Both the position numbers and the translations under genes were made by a program. Of a DNA stretch of 64,000 nt, positions 56,601 through 64,000 are shown one piece after another; within the stretch, counting starts at the first letter, position 1; every line of letters starts with the position of its first letter. Below the pieces are notes generated by a model. It saw only the letters and a list, made by a program, of their open reading frames with translations. It searched no databases and was not told where the DNA came from. The stretch is from Tethya wilhelma (lineage: Eukaryota; Porifera; Demospongiae; Tethyida; Tethyidae): the NCBI GenBank assembly GCA_964030475.1, contig CAXIPT010000026.1, positions 189,538-253,537 of the forward strand. Reading direction: 5' to 3'.

Positions 56601-57915
56601 AAGTATTATGCATATGCTAACCAATCTGGTTCTATTGTAGTACTGTATAGTGGGTAAATTGAGTGAATTGTTAAACTCCTCTTCAAATCATGAAGCTATA
56701 CAATTAATTATGAGAAATGCACCCATTGCATAGTTGACAGTATTTTGTTGAAATATCCTCAGAAAATGATTGCTCTTTGATAGGTAACATAACCACACAT
56801 TTTAAACGCGGCTACCGTATAAATTTGGAGATTTTGCGTGCATATAAAACTGTTAAGCGATTTGAAAATAATTCGCCAAATATAATTCTCACCAAATTTA
56901 CCCGCTATACGGTATTTTGCATCCTATAGGATGAGTTCTTTCACTTGAGCCTTTAAATGCGCTCATACATGAGAAGCTTGTGTAATTTATAGCTAAATGT
57001 TCATATACCAAGATTAAACAGATTTTACAGTTAGAGCTAGGAGTGCACAAGAGGAACAAAAAGGAGGAATAGCAATAATCCCAGAAACCTAACACAATCG
57101 TAATGAGCTTGATTGTGTACGTGTCACACATAGATTAATTTTCAAAATCTGCTAATAGGAGTTGTGTTACAATTCTAGATTTAGAGCACACGTGTATGAA
57201 CGTGATGCAGCTTACTGTGGTTAGCAAAATTGTGTTATGGGTTTCTGACTCTCAAATTCGACCATATCAATGTTTGTTAATATTTCCAGTTATATAATTA
57301 CTTGTGCATGTCTGCACATGTATAATAATGTTTGGTGTTATTTTTGTGTGTGTGTATAATACATATACTTATAATCATGTGTGTTAACTTTATGTGTCTA
57401 TGCAATAATTATTGTATATAGAACAGAAAGTAGATGATCAATGTAAGATGTTCAAGGAAGATACTGAGAGAGAGGAGTGTATGGCAAAGTTAGATGAGTC
57501 ATCCACAGAGCAATGTGATGATGAAAAGGATACTGTGTATGCAGATCAGTTGGTGGACTTGTTCCAACATGAGCTCACAGCAGCCAAAACACAACTCATG
57601 GAGCAACAACAGCGAATTGACTTAAAGTACCAGACAGAAGAGAGCAGCAAGTCAGTTTCTTGTGGTCATCGAGCTGGTTTTGATGCCTTTATGACCGGTT
57701 ATTCATTTGGAAGTTACCTTCTCTCATCCTCTACGAAAAAAGCTTGCTCTTTTTTGTCCAGCATGGATAACAGTGAGCTCAAGAATATGAAGAATTGTGT
57801 TGCTAACAAGAAAAACAACAGCATACCAGTGAAGCTAGTCAAGAGTCACTTCGTGAAGACATCACAAGGTCATAGACACTTACAAGAATCCCTTACTCAC
57901 TTACATCATAAATAA
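50678..57915 (+). CDS. TOE1: TOE1 deadenylase / snRNA 3' exonuclease, complete
   Basis: Seven exons in phase give 482 residues: 50678-50779, 50856-50896, 53367-53640, 53700-53959, 55407-55569, 55960-56074 and 57422-57915. Human TOE1 is 510 residues. The CAF1/DEDD exonuclease residues are visible: Asp and Glu in FVAVDLEMSGLG, Asp in VVHNGFLDLVFMY, and a later Asp in GGVYDTKAI. A CCCH zinc finger (C-X8-C-X4-C-X3-H; CDTYINHGFCHNDDCRKSH) is assembled across exons 5 and 6 and followed by a basic KRKRKR nuclear-localisation-like stretch. The C-terminal HRAGFDAFMTGY motif is also typical. In animals TOE1 works in Cajal bodies, trimming 3' ends of snRNAs. Intron 1-2 is normal, but the intron before exon 3 is 2.5 kb because of transposon insertions. 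Confidence 0.95.
51090..51439 (+). repeat. dispersed MITE copy in TOE1 intron 2, split by another element
   Basis: The reverse complement of 54505-54960 is recognisable: TTAGCCAATTTGGCA..., CTAGCTAACACCAGAA and AGCAATTAGATTCAGTGAT. Its last bases, TTTCCCTGCAC, reappear at 52779 beyond the 1.3-kb insertion, showing the order of events. Confidence 0.75.
51440..52777. mobile_element. 1.3-kb TIR element in TOE1 intron 2
   Basis: Starts GGACCGAATTCATAATTATT and ends with the complement. Inverted arms extend about 200 bases with short gaps, including CACCACCGCGCGCTATGGTG and CACCATCTAGGCTTCACC. The target duplication appears to be AT (GGTAAT before, ATTTCC after). The interior has no recognisable gene. 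Confidence 0.85.
54505..54960 (-). repeat. dispersed MITE, inverted copy in TOE1 intron 4
   Basis: A partner of 51090-51439 in opposite orientation, so TOE1 pre-mRNA could form a long duplex between introns 2 and 4 around exons 3 and 4. It includes GGCATTCCTTGAATCACAAA and TGGTGTTAGCTAG. No coding sequence. Confidence 0.75.
56284..56407. mobile_element. short TIR element, TACTGTAGATCAGG type
   Basis: Starts TACTGTAGATCAGGAAATTTTC and ends AAAATTTTCCGATCTGCAGTA, imperfect complements. It sits in the last TOE1 intron and belongs to the TACCGTA family. Confidence 0.65.
56813..56914. mobile_element. short TIR element, TACCGTATAAATT type
   Basis: Starts TACCGTATAAATTTGG and ends AAATTTACCCGCTATACGGTA. 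It also lies in the last TOE1 intron. The ends resemble 38849-39058 but the interior differs. Confidence 0.65.
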
Positions 57916-58620
57916 GCTTTGCTAATGTGTTGGAAACAATCGTATGGCGGATTCCACACTGATAGCTATAATACATTGTCAAAATAGGTATATATAACAA
58001 TTGCAAAGACTTCCATTGTATATATATTGATCAACATGCTACTGTACATCAGTCTAATCACCACGGGTTGATCTATGGTTGAGAGGATTGCATTCTGTGC
58101 ATGATGGCTCGGATCTTTATAGGCATGTATGATCCATGAATTTTAATGGTTGCCTTCTGAAAATACTTGTTTGACAATAACTACGTATATTATATCCTTC
58201 TTATTTAAATTTATTTATGTATACAAGTATAGTTGCAATATTATGGCAATCACGGCCTGGGAATTTGCATTATCCACATTGCACTGGACCACTCAAAACT
58301 GGCCAGACGGACCCTGCTCAGCCCGGTGCTGGCAGGACCGGGACCAGGACCAGGAACATAGATAATTCAGTACTGATCTATGCCAGGACCAGGAGCGGAA
58401 CGTATGGGCGGAGCAAGTGTGAGCATAGGTAATAAATCAGCAAATACTAAGACTCAGCAAATACTAAGACAGTTCATGAATTAAAAAATGGTTAATTAAT
58501 TACTAACTGTTCATTCAAGGCTCGATATTACTGGCGCCAGAGATTAGGAGTGCCTGCCTGTCATGATAATATCGTAGTTTATGTACGCTTAATAGTTATT
58601 ACTAGCATGATGTAGTACAT
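57916..58620. other. TOE1 3' flank, no gene seen
   Basis: Probably includes the TOE1 3' untranslated region. A GC-rich patch at 58310-58400 has repeated GGACCAGGACCAGGA words. No second gene is supported. Confidence 0.5.
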
Positions 58621-58623
58621 CAA

Positions 58624-59740
58624 GGGGGCGAGCCTGAGCGCGTTATTTGTGGGAAGAGAACGCGCTGTATATTCTTGCGCATACGCAAAATGTCTAGGAA
58701 ACACGTGCTGTTGAAGAACAAGCAAGAGCAGTCACTCCAATGGTGGCAATGAGACAATTAAACCAGTACTCCTTGGTACCTCGTACACTTGCTGTATAGG
58801 GGACTTTCACGGCTTGCAAACTCTTCTCACTCTTGACCAACCAGTTGCTAGGTCGTCAACTGTCAAGTACACTGTATAGAACATTGTTGTTGAAAAAAAA
58901 AAGTTTTCTCACGGTAGAGATAAAGAACTTAGTTTTTTTGAGTGACTATAGACTTATATAGGCATCTCCAGGGTGCTGGCAGTTGTAGATATGAAGCACA
59001 TAATGATATTTGTGTTGAGTAGCTTCCCTCCGGCGCTGCTGTACTGACCTTGAAGAGCTCATGAGGCAGTATTTCTTGATTGAGAAGAAGACGATATCTC
59101 TGTCAGAATGTCAGTGTCACTGTGAAAATTGTCAATTAGCTGATTAGCTAGGAAGTTTTCTCAGTGTTGAAGAGCAATTTGGCCATCACTATCATCGGCC
59201 TGGGCGGAGCAAGTGTGAGAGGCTTGGCGTTGCTAGACTAGCATGGTGTCATATCATAGTTGCTCAATATTAAATTTGCTCCTGCATGAGGTGTAGTCTC
59301 TCTAGGTCTGCTTCAAGAGATGGTATCTCTCAGGAGTAGTGTCCTCATGGCAGTATCTGCTCAGATGCTTCAGCTCTAGACGAGGCCGTCTCAGCCTCAG
59401 GAGTGGTCTATGAAGTTGGTTTCAATTTGAGCTCTGACAGTCCGGCTCCTCATGAGTGGTCTGCGCAGCGTTGTCTCTGCGTCGAGTCTCCTTTCTCTTT
59501 CGCTTTCTCATAGATCTATGGAAAAGCTACAATCGAAATCAAGTCTCTGCCTAACGTGTATATATTGCGCAATTCAAAATTTCAATATTTTTGTGACGTA
59601 ATCTGGACTGCATATTACCGTTCGAATAATTTGAATATACGGAAAGTATCCACGGTGTACAAACCAACAAACCAACAAACCAACAAACAGAAATTTTACC
59701 ATTTGCAACGACTATGTGGGGCTCGCTCAGGCTCGCCCCA
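58624..59740. mobile_element. GGGGCGAGCCTGAGC element between TOE1 and TAF2
   Basis: Starts GGGGGCGAGCCTGAGCGCG and ends GCTCGCTCAGGCTCGCCCC. It contains at 58880-58960 a single fragment of the ~200-bp array unit (GTTTTCTCACGGTAGAGATA and AGTTTTTTTGAGTGACTATA), so it has captured or been hit by that repeat. Its right end is only about 120 bp upstream of the TAF2 start codon and could lie in the promoter. Confidence 0.7.
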
Positions 59741-59861
59741 ACTAATACAGGACCATAGATTGAATAGAGACTTTCGAAAGTCCCTATCAGGACTGATCAA
59801 GGTGGGCATCTATTGGAACCAAGTGTTCTGCAATTAGAGTACGTCAGCTACTAAACTGATT

Positions 59862-62800
59862 ATGAGCAAGCAGAAGAAAGCAGCTCAAAGCCAAAGCTCA
59901 TTGTCGAGCAGCAGAAACTTCAAACTACTCCACCAAAGTCTATCAATTGCTGATATCAACTTTAAAAGACAAATTATCACTGTAAGTTTAGCACAAATTT
60001 GAATAAACTATTTCTGTATAATTTTGTAAAACATAAAATTCTAATCTCTATTACCTATAGGGTAGCACTGAATTAACAGTCCTACCCCAGACAAAAACAG
60101 GCAAGCTATGGATTCTTCATTTGAACTGTAAACAGTGTCGTATCTTGGGAGTGACTGTCAATGGAACACATAATGCCAACTTTTCATATTCTGATCCTAC
60201 TTTGTCAGTGTGCCCACCTGAAACAAAAAAGTACACAGTAACTATACAGTACTTTTTTCTAATGCATGTGGATCTGGAGCGTGTATAATATTAATATTCT
60301 TTTATATAGATCAAAAATCATTTTAGAAACCTTCTGTCCCTATAACCATAGATAATATAGACATATGTACCCTGGACATAATATTTTGTACCCGGGATTG
60401 GAAATGGAGGTACACATTTTTGTACAGAACTCAGCATTTGTTGATTTCGTCAGTTTTGTTTTTCAAACAGCTGCCACAAGACTGACCACCCCAAAAGATA
60501 AGAATAGCAGTTAAATGGCCACAAAAATGTTTACAATATCATGTATTGCATGCACTTTAGAAAGTTTTAGGGCTGTGTGTGCATAGCAGTACCAAAACAA
60601 TACAGGAATGATATGTTGCTCATTTTCTGCCCGCAATTTTTTTTTTCTAGTCTGTATAATTTCTTCGAACTGGCCAGAAGGATGTTAAAATTGGTCAAAA
60701 TATGGCTCTGTCGCATCGTAACTCATAAACAATTTACACACCAAGAGAATAACTAGCATAGCTAAGGGCATGTACTAGGACCTTCTTGAGTCATGGAGAC
60801 AGCTAACTAACATTGATAATTAAGAGAAGGAAAAAAGTGGCATAAGTGGTCCAATTTGGACCACCTACAAATCATCTAATAAAAAGTATACAGAACACAA
60901 AAACTTTGGTTTAAGTGTCTGGGTTCACATCTAGAAAGGAGCCTTTCTTTTAGACAAAAAATCAACAAAAATTAACAATGCAGAGTACTTAATTAGCAAG
61001 TTAACCATACTGTCATGTGACCTCCGTCTGCAATCCCGAGTGCATATGTCTAGATACGTAAGCGATACTATATTTATTCATAGACGCAACTTGGAGTATT
61101 ATGACATGTGTCATTATGAGAAGTTGAGGTCATGTGATAGTGATTGTGTTGGCGTGAAAGCCGGAGAACTTATCATTAAAATACCCAAAGACATATATAG
61201 CCTACCGGGAATATCAGGTAGGCTCACATTTTGAATTACTGTGTTCTATTGTATAATTGTGGCAATTATTATTGATAGAGGAGAAACCACTAAAAGTTCT
61301 TATTGAATTTTCTTTGGAGCAGCCCAAAGGAGGAGTGCAGTTTGTCTTCCCTCCTGACACTTCAACTGATGTAATGGTAACTCAATCAAATGGTTTTAGC
61401 TTGTGAATACTATTTCCTTGTTTCTATTGCAGCAACATGTACATGTGTTTAGTTATAGCTGGGAGAACTCCTCAAGGTGAGCACTACTCATATTGAAAGG
61501 ACCAAAGATGTATGCTTCTTGTCATGCTTTTACGCATCTAACAACATCACGTATTAACCAAGACCTTTCCCACCCTCTAAACGATGATCTGCCTGGTTTA
61601 GGGGCTCTTAGAACTAGAGTACGGTACCCTTTGGTCTCTACAATACTCTTTGTCTGTTTTCACCAGTAGAGCTTGAGAGTTTACATAAGTCAAGTTTATA
61701 ATTATATGCAAACCTAAATCTTCCTGCTGGGCTCACTCATCCCATTGCAGTTAGTGAGAGAGTGCACTAATTGTTCTTGTGTAGTTTAGACCTCGGACTG
61801 GAATATTGGTTTTCCTCTAGTACATAAATTGTAATCAGCACCTCCTCAGCTCTCATACTGAGTGAGTTAGATGCTACAATAAATGAAATATGTACAGGTT
61901 AACGTACATGATACTTATGTGTATCTAAGACTGGTATTTCCATCTTGGCAATGCTAATTAAACAGTTTTCTCTTCACTGTTTCATTTTTGCGTTGTAGGT
62001 TGTGGTTTCCCTGTGTAGATTCCTACACTGAACCGTGTCAATGGGACCTCAGTTTCACTGTACCCAACAATATGATAGCTATCAGTTGTGGAGACCTCAC
62101 AGAACAGGTTTGTATGCCATATGCACATGTATGTTGAATGTGTTAATTATTTAGCATGCATGGTCTATGTGTAGCTGTTATCTACGGATGGTAAGAAGAA
62201 GACCTTTTTCTATTCACTGACAGTACCTACTGTGGCTCCATGTATAGCATTTGCTGTAGGGTAAGTGAGACGAGTTTTGACAAGAATATGTACACATGTA
62301 AACAGCAAATTCATGCATCATTTAATTTTCAGTTGCTTTGAGGTATATCCTGATCCTGTGATGCAAGAAGTGACCCATTTCTGTCTTCCTGGTCTTATGC
62401 CCCTACTTAAAAACACTGTCCAGTTTGTTAATGAGGTAGGTAGTCGTTATAATTATGAATGATAGAACAGGGGATTTTTTGCTTATTACTGTGCAGTATA
62501 GTTACTTTAGTAGAATCCACACTCTTGATATGTACACACAGACAAAAAATTCTTCCTTTTTCCAGGTGTTTGGTTTCTGTGAAGAGCTCCTTAGCACAAG
62601 GTTCCCTCACTCTAGCTTTAAACTAGTGTTTGTAGATCAAGCCTATCAAGACATGACTAGCTACTCTACTCTAGGAATATTCAGGTAATACTGTACCTAT
62701 TAGATATTCAAAGAACAACAAAAGATAGTTCATTTTTGATTGTGTGTAATGTGTATAGCACCAACCTACTCCACTCTTCTCGTATCATTGACCAAGTCCC

Positions 62801-64000
62801 AACCACAAGAAGACTAATTGCTCAAGCCATAGCAAGGCAATACTTTGGCTCCTATATTCTACCTCAGACATGGTCAGTCTCTACTTACACACCATCTTTT
62901 GTATGGATATATGTATAATTATTGTGCATAATTTATTTTCTAATTGTGCACTTCTTCACTAGTCAGGCAGAGCCTGACTTCTGTGAAAATTTGGGAAGTT
63001 GGGTGGCAGCGCTATATCTATAACTTGTTTTGAGATATTGTGCAAAAGTTTGCTTAGTTAAGTAAGTGTGGTGTAATTAGCGGTTATGTATAGCAGTACA
63101 GTATCTCTAGCTAATCCACATTAGCCTTTATTGTAATCTCCTAGGAGATAGAGGTACCTGTATTCTCACATACAGAAAGCCTTACAAGTACTGTACTCTG
63201 TTTGGCTATACTGGTTTGTACAGTTCAGCTATTCATTAACAGTGATATACAATAAGTCAGTTATAGCATGGGCCCAGTGCTGTATTGGCCCACGAGTAAT
63301 CACCACACTAATTACTATAATATTGAATGTAGACAATCCTGTAGCAAAATACGCTAGATGGCATCAATTCTTTCTTGCACAAATTACTACCTTTGTTCTC
63401 TTTATATATTTGTGTGTAATATATTATTATTCAGGAAAAAACCTTTTTTGATGCTAGATGGAATGCATTTTGTACTGAGGACACTTAGAACTAAATTAAC
63501 TTCTTTCTCTTCTCAGGAATGACTGGTGGCTTCCTCATGGTGTGTCACGTTTTATTGCTGGTCTCTACTGTCGCAAGGCATTTGGAAAAACCGACTACCT
63601 TTATTGGATCAGAGAAGAACAGCATAGAGTGTCTAAATATGAATTGGAGCATTCTCTTCCTCCTCTGTGTGGCAGTGTGCAATCAGATTCTTCAACTGCA
63701 AGTATGTATAGTATTGTGGGAAATTCTTGTAGCTTTCAAACAATATTCTAAAGTTACTATAGATTTGAAAATTTTCATTGCTATAAATTTTTGTCAACAA
63801 TCTTAGAATCCCACATTGGATTTGAATTGTAATACATACCAAACAAACTACACAGAAGTTTAGCATATCAATTATGTACCAGCTAAAAATTTACTGATCA
63901 GCTTAGTTACTTGTATGTGCAGTTTTTATGTGTCATTGGTATGTAGCTGTCATGTATGTGCTTTGTAAGTCCTTACATTCCATGTTTCACTAGGTTCACC
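59862..64000 (+). CDS. TAF2: TAF2, TFIID subunit (TAFII150), 5' part
   Basis: Eleven exons in phase give 427 residues before the window ends: 59862-59981, 60061-60230, 61084-61217, 61279-61376, 61433-61476, 61999-62107, 62175-62260, 62333-62435, 62566-62684, 62759-62872 and 63517-63701. Diagnostic blocks are [82 protein letters not shown] and RYFG-like [17 protein letters not shown]. This is the M1-aminopeptidase-like region of TAF2; the zinc-binding HEXXH is absent, as in other TAF2 proteins, so it is non-enzymatic. TAF2 contacts initiator DNA within TFIID. The human protein is about 1,200 residues, so roughly two thirds lie beyond the window. Confidence 0.95.

Overview
The window looks like a nuclear contig from a marine, intron-rich invertebrate, plausibly an early-branching animal such as a demosponge (inference; no marker here fixes the species). 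Host genes have many short GT-AG introns and clear animal orthologues: ECM29, ABCD3, TOE1 and TAF2. The DNA is AT-rich. The mobile-element mix (P-like, Merlin, CACTA/EnSpm, IS3EU-like, piggyBac-type TTAA MITEs, Ty3/gypsy, a tRNA-like SINE) is eukaryotic and metazoan in character. Isolated n bases, one run of about 900 n, and a poly-G edge show a draft assembly.

Layout. 1-12.5 kb is a transposon graveyard: P-like, SINE and gypsy fragments, a 3.3-kb array of ~200-bp tandem repeats split by TTAA-flanked MITEs, a broken SAP/SWIM-type gene, and a hAT-like MITE. 12540-21714 is a 9.2-kb CACTA/EnSpm element with a TNP2-type transposase on the minus strand and an accessory gene on the plus strand. A 2.8-kb Merlin transposon sits in the first codons of its transposase, and Merlin itself holds two smaller insertions. 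21.7-30.6 kb is a large imperfect inverted duplication, with arms of about 2.1-2.3 kb, each carrying a tandem-repeat-filled TIR element. The spacer contains a second, truncated CACTA copy whose flank pairs with the far end of the first copy.

31978-39164 is a self-contained element with matching ends and an AACAT flanking repeat. It encodes an IS3-like DDE transposase (minus) converging on a HECT-type E3 ubiquitin ligase gene (plus), both damaged. This transposase plus ubiquitin-ligase cargo arrangement is the most interesting system in the window.

40.6-64 kb is host gene territory, all on the plus strand: the first three exons of ECM29 (proteasome adaptor), the last two thirds of ABCD3 (peroxisomal ABC half-transporter), a complete TOE1 (CAF1-family 3' exonuclease, 7 exons, 482 codons), and the first 11 exons of TAF2 (TFIID subunit), which runs off the end. 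Introns and spacers hold many short TIR elements. ECM29 stops abruptly and ABCD3 starts abruptly in the same 2.4-kb interval, so a deletion or misassembly lies there. These four genes do not form an obvious pathway; they are ordinary neighbours.
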